Source of the DNA: Candidatus Rifleibacteriota bacterium | GTDB lineage: Bacteria > Muiribacteriota > Ozemobacteria > Ozemobacterales > Ozemobacteraceae | NCBI GenBank assembly: GCA_018818125.1 | Contig: JAHISQ010000151.1 | Location: forward strand, 1-63,932 | DNA: 63,932 nucleotides | Direction of reading: 5' to 3' | Shown: positions 41,537 to 50,279 of the stretch, in pieces | Layout: every line of letters begins with the position of its first letter | Numbering within the stretch: position 1 is the first letter of the stretch | Translations under genes and position numbers: made by a program | Notes under the pieces: generated by a model | What the model was told of the DNA's origin: nothing | The model's input: only the letters and a program-made list of their open reading frames with translations | The model's database searches: none

Positions 41537-42012
41537 TTATTGCCATCTCTCTTTTCACTGCTGACAGTCGAGATAGCACTGCTCAAAGCCTGCTCTTCGT
41601 CGAGAGACAGAAATTGATCAAGATCGTAGATCATGATGAGGTTACCCTTGATTTTGGCAACACCTTTAAGGTGTTCGGCAAAGGGAAGATCCTGCTCAAC
41701 GGGCACCATTTCATCATCGGTGAGTTCAGTGATTTCATCGACGGCGTCAACAACCAGGGCAACCAGGCGGTTTGCCGTTTTCGCGATAACAAAGCGATCA
41801 TCAATGCTTAATTCTCGCGACGCGAAGCGGAATCGTCTGCGGACATCAATAACTGGAATCAGCGTTCCGGCCTTGTTGATAATCCCAAGAACTATTTCTG
41901 GCGCTTTTGGTAGTGGGCTGATTTCGACAGCGCGAATGACTTTTTCGACACGCGAAAGAGGGAGAGCGCAACGAGGCGCGCCGAGTGTGAAAATCACAAT
42001 CTTGTTCTGCAC
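41533..42012 (-). CDS. cheW: CheW-family adaptor (second, first gene of operon)
   Basis: 159 residues, CheW domain throughout (IVIFTLGAPRCALPLSRVEK, APEIVLGIINKAGTLIPVID, LVALVVDAVDEITEL). Starts with GTG 42012 after a GAGGA site. First gene of the operon cheW-cheR(TPR)-cheW-MCP-cheA(REC)-cheB-hybrid kinase. Having two CheW adaptors is again the Wsp pattern (WspB and WspD). Confidence 0.94.
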   Translation of the reverse strand: MQNKIVIFTLGAPRCALPLSRVEKVIRAVEISPLPKAPEIVLGIINKAGTLIPVIDVRRRFRFASRELSIDDRFVIAKTANRLVALVVDAVDEITELTDDEMVPVEQDLPFAEHLKGVAKIKGNLIMIYDLDQFLSLDEEQALSSAISTVSSEKRDGNK

Positions 42013-42270
42013 CGTAATTTCCTCTTGTTAATCCAGCTCTATAAGTGCGGCTCCAAAAAGCTAATTGGTGTAATTTTCGCTCTCAATTTCACCAAATCTT
42101 TTGTGTCTATTTTTACTCTAAGCTCATATTAGCACATCCATCGGCCGTAATAAACTTTTTTGTGGCAAAGAAATGCACACAAAACGGCTTGTCAACATCA
42201 CCCGCGTCAAAGGTGCACGTTTTAACGTTTTTCTCCCACACGAAACACGAATTTTGAAAGCTGCTCAGTA

Positions 42271-42972
42271 TTATTGCTTTTTCTTGCCGACAGGCTTTTT
42301 CTTGCTGGCAGGCTTCTTTCTGGTTGCAGGTTCTTTCTTGACCACTTCGGTTCTTATGCCGGTGTATTCTCTAACTACATAACCTGGCGGGTGCGGCGGA
42401 AAGACTGTTTTCAGATCAATTGAAAGCTCAGGAAACAAACCGCAAGTAATCGTCTCGTGGTCGTAATAGCCTTCAAGTTTTTGGTAAACGCCATTTACCA
42501 GCTTGTAAACCATCAAAGTCCGGTTGTTGGGGTCTACAAGCCAGTATTCTTTCACACCTGTTCTTTCGTAAAGAGCACGTTTTCTTATGTGGTCATGCGA
42601 CGAGGTGGAGTTGGACAACACTTCAATGACCAGATCAGGTGCGCCCAGGCAGCCCTTTTCATCTAGTTTTTTGGGATCACAGATAACCGAAATATCGGGC
42701 TGAATGACGTCATAAATGTCGCCATCTTTTGGCGATATTTTGGGCAGTCTGACGTCAAAAGGCGCTGCATAGACCTCGCAGGTTTTATTGAGAAAAAAAG
42801 TTGCCAGTTGGCGGCAAAGTTCTATGGAAATCTTCTGATGAATCCGCAAAGGCGCATTCATATTATAAATAACGCCGTCGATCAGCTCAAAACGCTCATC
42901 GTTCGGCCAATTCAGATAATCAGCATAAGAATAGCGCTTTCCCACAGAACGTTCAGAATCACCAGTCATCAA
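42271..42972 (-). CDS. Uma2-family (DUF820) PD-(D/E)XK nuclease-like protein with Lys-rich tail
   Basis: 233 residues. Uma2 fold: YADYLNWPNDERFELIDG at the start, PDISVICDPKKLDEKG (Asp), APDLVIEVLSNSTSSHD (Glu in the ExK-like strand), KRALYERTGVKEYWLVDP. These proteins are predicted restriction-type nucleases, but their real role is unknown. The last 20 residues are a Lys/Pro/Ala tail (ATRKKPASKKKPVGKKKQ), like the tails of the molybdenum hydroxylase subunits. Single gene. Confidence 0.88.
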   Translation of the reverse strand: MMTGDSERSVGKRYSYADYLNWPNDERFELIDGVIYNMNAPLRIHQKISIELCRQLATFFLNKTCEVYAAPFDVRLPKISPKDGDIYDVIQPDISVICDPKKLDEKGCLGAPDLVIEVLSNSTSSHDHIRKRALYERTGVKEYWLVDPNNRTLMVYKLVNGVYQKLEGYYDHETITCGLFPELSIDLKTVFPPHPPGYVVREYTGIRTEVVKKEPATRKKPASKKKPVGKKKQ

Positions 42973-43117
42973 GTTACCTCCGCAAAGTCATACTCCAATT
43001 ATAACCATATCATTTGGCAATTTCCACCCGCAGATTTGTCGCACTGCTGCGGCAAAGGTGTCGCGCAGAGCCAGCGTGTTTGCGGTCAGCTTCCCCTCAA
43101 CAGCGGCAATCTGGCTA

Positions 43118-43133
43118 TGGCATGAGGATTGCT
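43118..43133 (+). promoter_or_regulatory. Sigma-54-type promoter for the prepilin-VWA gene
   Basis: TGGCATGAGGATTGCT matches the RpoN consensus TGGCACGRNNNTTGCW with one change (C to T), keeping GG-N10-GC exactly. Predicted start near 43145, leader about 40 bases to ATG 43184. Pilin genes are classic RpoN targets (for example pilA with PilR). No enhancer-binding protein is encoded in this window. Confidence 0.7.
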
Positions 43134-43183
43134 AACTTATCTACACCATTATTTTTTATTATTTTATTATTCGGGGGAACATT

Positions 43184-44821
43184 ATGATTACTGAAAGACG
43201 AAGAAACGGGGTTACGCTGCTTGAACTAATTATTGTCTTCATGATTATCGGCATCCTTGCGGCTATTTCGATTCCGAACTTCAGAAAAGCCAGGCAAGGA
43301 AGACCTCGACTCGGCTTTGCCGTCGGCGGCGCCATGGATTCGGTGAATTTTCGCGAAAACATCGACAAAGGCTATCTGCCACTGGCAAGTGCGATTACCA
43401 CCGAGGGTATCTACAATGAATATTACTTTGACACCGGCATGGTCAAAGATGAAGAAGCTACCCAGCTTTTCTACCCGACCTATACAACCGCAGTGTCACG
43501 AAACCCTCTCACCGGTGAGCTCGAAAACTATGTGTCGGTAGGGCTCAATTCGAATCTCAGCGAAAGCGAATTTAAACGCCGTAAACTTAATCTGGTTGTC
43601 GTTCTCGACATCTCAGGCTCAATGGCCTCTAAGTTCAACAACTATTACTACGGCGGACAGAAACCCGCTGCCAACGCCAACCAGAGTCAGAACAAAGATT
43701 GGAGCATGCTCCAGATCGCTGCCGAGAACATCAGCAATATGCTTGAGCATCTCAACGAAGATGATTCTTTTAGTCTCGTGCTTTTTGACGACACAGTTGC
43801 AACTCCATTTGCTCTGCAGAAAATCAGCGATAATTACAAAAACAATCTGCGCAATTACGTGAAAAAACTGACTCCTAAAGGCAGCACAAATATGGAAATC
43901 GGTATAGAAGCTGCCATTAATCAATACAAAAACTACAAAACAGCATCTGATTCAGAATACGAAAACCGCATTATTTTTCTCACCGATGCCATGCCAAATA
44001 CCGGCAGAACTAGCAGCAATGATCTGCTGAGCCTGGCCGAAGGCGCAGCTGCCAATCGTATTCACAGTACCTTTATCGGTATCGGCCTCGCATTTAACGC
44101 TGAGCTGATCAATCGTATAGCAAAAGTTCAGGGAGCAAATTACTTCTCTGTGCAATCTGCCGATGATTTCAAAGAGCGCATGGACGACAACTTTAAATAC
44201 ATGGTGTGCCCGCTGGTGTACAACCTCAGCCTCAAAATGATTTCTACCGGTTATCAGATCGAAAAAGTCTATGGCTCACCCGACTCGAACGTCGCAACTG
44301 GCGAGCTGATGAAGGTCAGCTGTCTGTTTCCATCGCCGGTGAACGAAGATAACGAGACCAAGGGCGGGCTCATACTGCTGCGCCTCAAAAAGATCGGCAA
44401 TACCGGCGATCTTAAGCTTGTGGTCAATTATGAGATGAATGATGGGTTTGCCTGCAGTTCCGAAGCAAAAGTCGCTTTTGAAGCCACTGAAAACGAATCC
44501 TATTATAATACCGGAATCAGAAAAGGCATTCTGCTGGCGCGCTACGTAGAAGCTATGAACAACTGGATAAGCAGTGAGCGTCGCACTGGCAGCGAAATGT
44601 ATGGGCGTCATCGTGAAGTATGGGAAAACGAGTCGGTTAAGCTTGTTGCTTCTGACGAGAATCGTGCCATGCTACGCTCATTCAAAACTTATCTGGCTTC
44701 AGAGACAGTGCAGATCAACGACCAGTCACTCAATCGCGAGATCACTCTCATCGACAAGATTCTCAGCAGCTCCGTTTATATTGCCCAGTTTCAGAAGGAA
44801 TATGACAACGCAAACATGTAA
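43184..44821 (+). CDS. Modular pilin: prepilin N-terminus fused to von Willebrand factor A domain
   Basis: 545 residues. Residues 1-35 are a classic prepilin leader and helix (MITERRRNG|VTLLELIIVF then MIIGILAAISIPNF). Residues about 130-345 are a VWA domain with the metal-site motifs DISGSMAS, KGSTNMEIG and LTDAMPN (usually TDG). The last 200 residues form a beta-rich stretch, then a helical end. Known precedent: modular type IV pilins with VWA modules in streptococci (such as PilB), where VWA binds host ligands at the pilus tip. ATG has GGGGGAAC upstream. Single gene behind a sigma-54-type promoter, ending at a hairpin shared with pilC. Likely a tip or adhesin pilin. Confidence 0.9.
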   Translation: MITERRRNGVTLLELIIVFMIIGILAAISIPNFRKARQGRPRLGFAVGGAMDSVNFRENIDKGYLPLASAITTEGIYNEYYFDTGMVKDEEATQLFYPTYTTAVSRNPLTGELENYVSVGLNSNLSESEFKRRKLNLVVVLDISGSMASKFNNYYYGGQKPAANANQSQNKDWSMLQIAAENISNMLEHLNEDDSFSLVLFDDTVATPFALQKISDNYKNNLRNYVKKLTPKGSTNMEIGIEAAINQYKNYKTASDSEYENRIIFLTDAMPNTGRTSSNDLLSLAEGAAANRIHSTFIGIGLAFNAELINRIAKVQGANYFSVQSADDFKERMDDNFKYMVCPLVYNLSLKMISTGYQIEKVYGSPDSNVATGELMKVSCLFPSPVNEDNETKGGLILLRLKKIGNTGDLKLVVNYEMNDGFACSSEAKVAFEATENESYYNTGIRKGILLARYVEAMNNWISSERRTGSEMYGRHREVWENESVKLVASDENRAMLRSFKTYLASETVQINDQSLNREITLIDKILSSSVYIAQFQKEYDNANM

Positions 44822-44837
44822 AGGCAACCCTTAACCA

Positions 44838-44870
44838 GCAAGCCTGGTGCGTCTGTCGCACCGGGCTTGC
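44838..44870. terminator. Bidirectional hairpin between prepilin-VWA gene and pilC
   Basis: 14-bp stem with one wobble pair (GCAAGCCTGGTGCG at 44838-44851 against 44857-44870), 5-base loop, between two convergent genes that end at 44821 and 44878. It probably ends both transcripts. No strong T-run. Confidence 0.7.
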
Positions 44871-44877
44871 ATGGTTG

Positions 44878-46098
44878 TTACGACAATGTCTTGCCGATGT
44901 CAAACAGTGGCAGAAACATTGATAAAGCCAGAACCAAAACTACCACACCCATGATGACAGTCATTATTGGTTCGATTGCCGACAGCAGAGCTGAGATTGC
45001 TTCCTGCACTTCGGCTTCAAAATAGCTGCCGACTTTCTCAAGCATGGCATCGATATTACCGGTCGTTTCGCCAACGCTTAACATTAGAATGACCATGTTG
45101 GGAAATAAAATCGGGTACTTTGCCATTTCACTGGTCATTGTGCCACCACGTTCAACACATGAAGAAATAACTTTGAGCGCATCGGTCACTATTACATTGG
45201 GAATGGTCTCACCCGTAGTGGAAATCGCTCTAAGCGTCGGAACGCCGCTCTTAATAAGCGCACCAAGGGTTTGGGAGAATCTGGCAAGATACACTTTTCT
45301 GAACAATCTTCCAAATAGTGGTACATATAGTTGAAAAAGACAAAATGCGCGCCAGCCGAGTTTGGTCTGCAATATCATGTAAAAAGCCATTCCCAGCGAA
45401 AAAATTGCAGCTAGAATCCAATGGTAACTGTACATCAATGTATCTGAAACCCAGATTACAAACTTTGTCGGCGCTGGCAACAGATTCTCTTTTCCTTTGA
45501 ACAACTCCATGAATGTCGGAAAAACATAGGTCAAAAGGCCGATTACAACGCCCACAGCGACAATAGAAATAATTGCCGGCAATATCATGGCGCCACGAAT
45601 TCTGCTTTTGATCTTTTCCTGGTTTTCTACGTATCCAGCATAGCGCATCAGTATCTGATCAAGCATACCGCCTTCTTCACCTGACTTGACAAGTGTTATA
45701 AACAACTGATTGAAGACTCTCGGATGTTTGGCCAACGATTCAGACAGCGCTTTACCGCTGGTGATATCGCGGTCGATTTCGAGCAGCACCTTTTTAAAAA
45801 ACTGGTTTTCGCTCTGATCAGACAGGGCGGCAATACTGGTTTTAAGGGTACAGCCGGAGTTAATGAGCGTAGCAAGGTTGACGTAAAAATACTTCAGTTC
45901 CTTACTCGATACGCGATCAAAGACCGTGCCCAACTTACTGAAACTAAAATTGGAAATGCGCTTTTTCGGCTTTACATCAATAACCGACAAGCGCATGCCA
46001 GCAAGTTTCTTTATCAGGCTTTCCGGGGAATCGCCATTTTCTTCGCCATCCACCATCTGACCATTGTGGTCAACTGCTTTATAGGTATAGAGTGGCAT
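44878..46098 (-). CDS. pilC: Type IV pilus inner-membrane platform protein PilC/GspF
   Basis: 406 residues with two GspF domains. N-terminal GspF: YVNLATLINSGCTLKTSI, DRDITSGKALSESLAKHP, FNQLFITLVKSGEEGGMLDQ. C-terminal GspF: ARFSQTLGALIKSGVPTLRA, VILMLSVGETTGNIDAMLEK. Three membrane helices, near 165-190, 220-240 and 375-395. It anchors the PilB motor and moves pilins. Start overlaps the pilB stop (TGATG). Confidence 0.95.
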   Translation of the reverse strand: MPLYTYKAVDHNGQMVDGEENGDSPESLIKKLAGMRLSVIDVKPKKRISNFSFSKLGTVFDRVSSKELKYFYVNLATLINSGCTLKTSIAALSDQSENQFFKKVLLEIDRDITSGKALSESLAKHPRVFNQLFITLVKSGEEGGMLDQILMRYAGYVENQEKIKSRIRGAMILPAIISIVAVGVVIGLLTYVFPTFMELFKGKENLLPAPTKFVIWVSDTLMYSYHWILAAIFSLGMAFYMILQTKLGWRAFCLFQLYVPLFGRLFRKVYLARFSQTLGALIKSGVPTLRAISTTGETIPNVIVTDALKVISSCVERGGTMTSEMAKYPILFPNMVILMLSVGETTGNIDAMLEKVGSYFEAEVQEAISALLSAIEPIMTVIMGVVVLVLALSMFLPLFDIGKTLS

Positions 46099-47795
46099 CA
46101 GATTTCCTCGTTAGAGGTAACACGCAACAACTCTTCGATTGTAGTGATTCCTTTTGCTGCCTTAACAATTCCGCACTTGCGCAATGGCATCATGCCGCGC
46201 TCAATCGCGACTCTGCGTATTTCAGAAGCAGAGGCCTTGCTGACGATAAGTCTTCGCATCGGATCGTCGAGCGTCATCATTTCGTGAATCGCAGTTCTGC
46301 CCTTGTAGCCGAGACGGTTGCAGCTTCCGCAACCTTTGCCACTAAAAAATTGCGGGTCCTGAGCAAAATTGAATTTGTCAATTTGCAGATCGACCAGTTG
46401 TTCTGGGGTGGCAGTTATTTCCTGTATACAATTTTTGCAGATTTTGCGAACCAGACGTTGAGCAACAGCTGCCAGCAGAGTTGAGGCAATCAGATATGGT
46501 TCTACTCCCAGGTCAATCAGGCGGCCAATAGTGCCTGGAGCATCGTTTGTGTGCAGAGTTGAAAGTACCAGATGCCCGGTCATTGAGGCTTCAACTGCTA
46601 TCTGAGCAGTTTCTGAGTCACGAATTTCGCCAACCATGATAACGTTCGGATCCTGGCGCATCAGGGCGCGCAAAGTTCGCGCAAAAGTAAGCCCAATGTC
46701 AGCTTTCACATGCACCTGATTTATGCCACGAACCTGCATTTCAACGGGATCTTCGGCAGTAGAAATATTGGTTTTCGGGCTGATGATGAAATTCAAGGCA
46801 GCGTAAAGAGTCGAAGTTTTGCCGCTACCGGTTGGTCCATTCAAAAGAATAATCCCGTTTGGCTGCCTGATAGCAATTTTGAACGTTACCTGCAGATCCT
46901 CTTCAAAGCCAACATCTTTAAGCGACAGACTTAAAGCGCTTGAATCAAGAACGCGCAAAACAATTTTCTCGCCCCAGACAGTAGGCAAAGTGCTGACGCG
47001 CAGATCGACATTTTTCCCGCCAATTCTGACGCGTATTCTTCCGTCCTGTGGCAGGCGCTTTTCAGAAATATCCATTTCAGCCATGATTTTCATGCGAGAA
47101 ATAATTTCTGACTGATTCGACTTGGGAACTTTCACAATTTCTGAAAGAACACCGTCAATTCTGAAGCGAACACGCAATGCGTCCTCTTCGGGCTCAAAGT
47201 GCAAATCCGATGCCTTCTCGTTGATGGCCTGTAGAATCAGCTGGCTGACAAAATTGACAACACCGGCCTCTCCTGCCTCCATAAGATCGAAGGAAGAAGA
47301 TGAGCTCTGGCCACCGGTGGAAGACGTCTGCTCTGACTTGATAGTTTTGAGTGCCTGGGCAACATCTTCAGATGCAAAATAGCGCCGGATCGCATTTAGA
47401 ATAACGGATTCAGGTGCAATACCTTCTTCAACTTCCAGGCCGGTCTGATAACGGATTTCATCAACGACAAATGCATCCAGCGGATCTGCCATGGCGACGG
47501 TCAGAACGTTTCCATTTATCAAAACCGGCAACAGATTGTGATTGCGAATAATTGTTTCAGGTATAAGCTGCAATATTTCCATGGGAATATACTGTTTATC
47601 AAGCTCTATATAGGGAATGACCAGCTGATCAGCCAATGCCCTGGCAATCTGCTCGTCGGTACACATGCCGATATCCTCAAGCACCTTGCCCAAACGCTTG
47701 CCCAACTCTTTTTGTTTACCGAGAGCTTCGGTAAGCTGCTCTGCGGTAATCAGTCCCGAGTCAACGAGCGCGTCGCCCAGTCTTTTGCGGATCAT
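46098..47795 (-). CDS. pilB: Type IV pilus extension ATPase PilB/GspE with MshEN domain
   Basis: 565 residues. Residues 1-150 form an MshEN-type domain with two RLGxxL-like repeats (RLGDALVDSGLITAEQLTEA and KRLGKVLEDIGMCTDEQIAR), the kind that binds cyclic di-GMP in MshE. The ATPase has Walker A LNGPTGSGKTSTLY, Asp box, Walker B NVIMVGEIRD and His box STLHTNDAPGTIGR. A zinc-binding CxxC pair occurs twice (CKNC near 455 and CGSC near 490). Overlaps the TPR gene upstream by 4 bases (ATGA) and pilC downstream. No pilT is in the window. Confidence 0.95.
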   Translation of the reverse strand: MIRKRLGDALVDSGLITAEQLTEALGKQKELGKRLGKVLEDIGMCTDEQIARALADQLVIPYIELDKQYIPMEILQLIPETIIRNHNLLPVLINGNVLTVAMADPLDAFVVDEIRYQTGLEVEEGIAPESVILNAIRRYFASEDVAQALKTIKSEQTSSTGGQSSSSSFDLMEAGEAGVVNFVSQLILQAINEKASDLHFEPEEDALRVRFRIDGVLSEIVKVPKSNQSEIISRMKIMAEMDISEKRLPQDGRIRVRIGGKNVDLRVSTLPTVWGEKIVLRVLDSSALSLSLKDVGFEEDLQVTFKIAIRQPNGIILLNGPTGSGKTSTLYAALNFIISPKTNISTAEDPVEMQVRGINQVHVKADIGLTFARTLRALMRQDPNVIMVGEIRDSETAQIAVEASMTGHLVLSTLHTNDAPGTIGRLIDLGVEPYLIASTLLAAVAQRLVRKICKNCIQEITATPEQLVDLQIDKFNFAQDPQFFSGKGCGSCNRLGYKGRTAIHEMMTLDDPMRRLIVSKASASEIRRVAIERGMMPLRKCGIVKAAKGITTIEELLRVTSNEEI

Positions 47796-48565
47796 TCTTT
47801 AGGCTCCCCATCTTCTCCCCAGTGCCAGTAATAATGTCTGGCCAGGTGCATATTGGGATTTATCTGCAGAGCCTTCTTAAAGGAAGCCAGTGCCTCTTCT
47901 TTGCGACCCATCTTGCGATATGCCATGCCGAGTTTGAAGTGAAGGTCAGCATAGCCAGGTTCAGCACGTAAAACAGACTCCATCTGCCTTATCGCCTCTT
48001 TTAGAAGCAAAGCATCGTCAAACAATATGTCGATGTCATAGGGAAACGGATTTTTTGATCTTTTGAGCGCTGCAGGCAAGGCAATTATCTGTTTTAAGCA
48101 GGTAATAGCTTCAGCCAGATCGCCAGATGCTTCGAAAATTTGTGCCTGCAGATAAAGGGCATCTTTAAAAGCAGGGTTCCTTTCGAGTGCTATCTTGACA
48201 AAGCTGGCCGCGTCTTCCAGCTCGCCTTTGGCAAAAAATATTTTCGCTTTCCAAAAATAGGTATCTGGCCAGTCTGGCTTTTCGGTTAAAGCGCAATCAA
48301 AAGCTTCAAGAGCGGCTTCGAATTCATGCAATAACTCGCAACATCTGCCAATGGCCAGATATGTCGCGGTATCACGCGCGTCAAGCCCAACGACTTTTGC
48401 ATAAGCTTCTTTGGCTTCCCGGTAAGCCCCCTTTTTGAAATAGGCGTGACCGAGATTGCGGTAGCAGACAGGATCATTTGGCCTGCTCTCAACGAGAACG
48501 CGACACTTGGAAATGATTTCATCGACCATTTCCTGGCTGAAATAGGATATGAAACTTTCTGGCAT
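47792..48565 (-). CDS. TPR protein of the pilB-pilC operon
   Basis: 257 residues with about six tetratricopeptide repeats (VCYRNLGHAYFKKGAYREAK, TYLAIGRCCELLHEFEAALE, TYFWKAKIFFAKGELEDAAS, LYLQAQIFEASGDLAEAITC, LHFKLGMAYRKMGRKEEALA). No signal peptide, so cytoplasmic. First gene of the operon with pilB and pilC, overlapping pilB by 4 bases; GAGGGT precedes ATG 48565. Possibly an assembly or regulatory partner of the pilus motor. Role inferred from context only. Confidence 0.88.
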   Translation of the reverse strand: MPESFISYFSQEMVDEIISKCRVLVESRPNDPVCYRNLGHAYFKKGAYREAKEAYAKVVGLDARDTATYLAIGRCCELLHEFEAALEAFDCALTEKPDWPDTYFWKAKIFFAKGELEDAASFVKIALERNPAFKDALYLQAQIFEASGDLAEAITCLKQIIALPAALKRSKNPFPYDIDILFDDALLLKEAIRQMESVLRAEPGYADLHFKLGMAYRKMGRKEEALASFKKALQINPNMHLARHYYWHWGEDGEPKE

Positions 48566-48965
48566 GATACCCTCACTTTCACAGTGAAATTATTGCCCAA
48601 GTCTATTTTATTGTCAACAGGAACTTGGAGTCAGACCACACAGAAACCAAATTGCAATCAGCATTTTGTGTAAGGATTCAGGGCTAATCGCCCCAAAACT
48701 CTGGATGTTCAGCGCAAGTTTTCAAAAAAACAGTATTAATAGTTATTTTTTCTGTGGAATTGTCGATTAGTCCTACGAAGGGCAATTTGTTTGCATGAAA
48801 GCTGCTATCCAAATCCAGCTAAAAGCCTTTGCATAGCCGGAATAAGCTTTGTGAATAACAAATATTGATTTTGCAATACTATCATGGCAGACGACATGGT
48901 TCTATCGAGCCAGCTGTAGCTCGGCTGACTGATGCCTGATTATTTAGATAATCGAAGGAGAAGAG
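48566..48965. other. Intergenic region between divergent pilus operons
   Basis: 400 bases separating the pilB-pilC unit (-) from the SLH-pilMNOPQ unit (+). AT-rich; must hold both promoters, but no hexamer pair was convincing and no sigma-54 site was found. No gene or strong hairpin seen. Confidence 0.55.
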
Positions 48966-50264
48966 ATGAAAGAAGGAAAAAAGCAATTCATTGCTGGAGC
49001 CATGGCTGGCAGCCTGTTATTCTCAATAGCCTTTGATTCGAAACGCCTCGACGCTACCCAGGACACTGAGGCATGGCATCGAATGGCTCCAGAGCTGCGC
49101 CTTGGGTATGACCTTGGGATTCTTTCTCCGAAGGCTTATGAGCCTTATAACTGGACTTCTCCTATAATTAGAAAAGACTTCGAACAGGCTTTCGATAAAG
49201 CCATGCAGATGTTGGGCATCTCAAACGGCTACGACATCGGAACTCTGGCCCAGACGAAGCTTATCAACAGTGCTTCTTCAAGAAAAAAAATCCGGAGAGA
49301 AGAGGCTCTGGACAAGATTTTTCAAACTCTTGTTCTGCTCGACACATGCGGCTACATCAGGTTACCTGAAACCGAAGCAGCCCTGATCAATTTTACCGAT
49401 TACAAGACTCCGCAAAAATATGAAACTGCTATGACCTATCTGGTAAATCGTGGAATAGTAAAAGGTTTTGCTGATGGCAGACTACACGCCAAAAGGTATC
49501 TGACCAACAGAGATTGCGTGTTTTTGATAACCAGATTCTATGAAGCGATTGCCACTGAAAAAAAGAATAATTTACCCAGACGGCAGCTGTCTTTTATAGA
49601 CCTGCCTCTTGATCACTGGATTCTCAAACAGCTTGAAGGACTCGCTTCTGTTGGCGGTCTTTCGCTGGTAAGACTGGGATCAACCTTTGATGGCGAGGCC
49701 TGGCTGAGCACAGGTGAATTTGCCAGTATGGCAGCGGGCATTCTGGTTCATTTCAACAGGGCCGAAGTTTTGTCAGAAATCAATGCGGTCTGTGAAAAAG
49801 CCGGATCAGGCAGAGGATTTGACCGCAAATTTCTTGCCAGAGTCCTGGCAGTTATACTGAGAAATCTCGCACATTTGTATCCTTCACTTAACGAGCGCCA
49901 GCAGATTTCATACACAGATGTTAAACCAGGCTCTGATCTGGCTTATGATCTTCAGGCCATAGGAAACTATGGAATTCAGCTGGGTTACGTCGGAGGCAGA
50001 TTTGCGGGTGATGAAAAAATGACCAGATATGAAGCTGTAAGTATTTTGTATGCCGCGATAGAGCCTTTGATAACAGCGGAATCAGATCTATTAACGCCCG
50101 GCACCAATAATTCACAGCTATCAGTAACAAGACTTGAGAATTGCTCAGATCCAGTAACTTCAGAAGAAAACAACAAGGAATTCGATCTCGACAATTTTGT
50201 CGACAGGATCAGAGAAAAGCAGAAAATAATCAGAGAAATACTTGAGCGTAAAAAAGCCAGGTAA
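48966..50264 (+). CDS. SLH (S-layer homology) domain protein heading the pilM-Q operon
   Basis: 432 residues. Weak signal-like start (KKQFIAGAMAGSLLFSIAF). Three or four SLH-type units: about 30-80 (YDLGILSPKAYEP), 135-200 (INFTDYKTPQKYETAMTYLV, NRGIVKGFADGRL), 215-270 (LSFIDLPLDHWILKQLEGLA), 315-375 (ISYTDVKPGSDLAYDLQAIG, GGRFAGDEKMTRYEAV). The last 60 residues are charged and helical. SLH domains bind peptidoglycan-linked polymers. AAGGAGAAGAG precedes the ATG; 15 bases to pilM. In this place it may hold the pilus machine to the cell wall, which is inference. Confidence 0.85.
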   Translation: MKEGKKQFIAGAMAGSLLFSIAFDSKRLDATQDTEAWHRMAPELRLGYDLGILSPKAYEPYNWTSPIIRKDFEQAFDKAMQMLGISNGYDIGTLAQTKLINSASSRKKIRREEALDKIFQTLVLLDTCGYIRLPETEAALINFTDYKTPQKYETAMTYLVNRGIVKGFADGRLHAKRYLTNRDCVFLITRFYEAIATEKKNNLPRRQLSFIDLPLDHWILKQLEGLASVGGLSLVRLGSTFDGEAWLSTGEFASMAAGILVHFNRAEVLSEINAVCEKAGSGRGFDRKFLARVLAVILRNLAHLYPSLNERQQISYTDVKPGSDLAYDLQAIGNYGIQLGYVGGRFAGDEKMTRYEAVSILYAAIEPLITAESDLLTPGTNNSQLSVTRLENCSDPVTSEENNKEFDLDNFVDRIREKQKIIREILERKKAR

Positions 50265-50279
50265 TCGGAAGTATAAAGC

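Noticed and set aside
48921..48952. GCTGAC-N17-GATAAT as promoter of the SLH operon
   Set aside because: The start point would fall inside the ribosome site just before ATG 48966.
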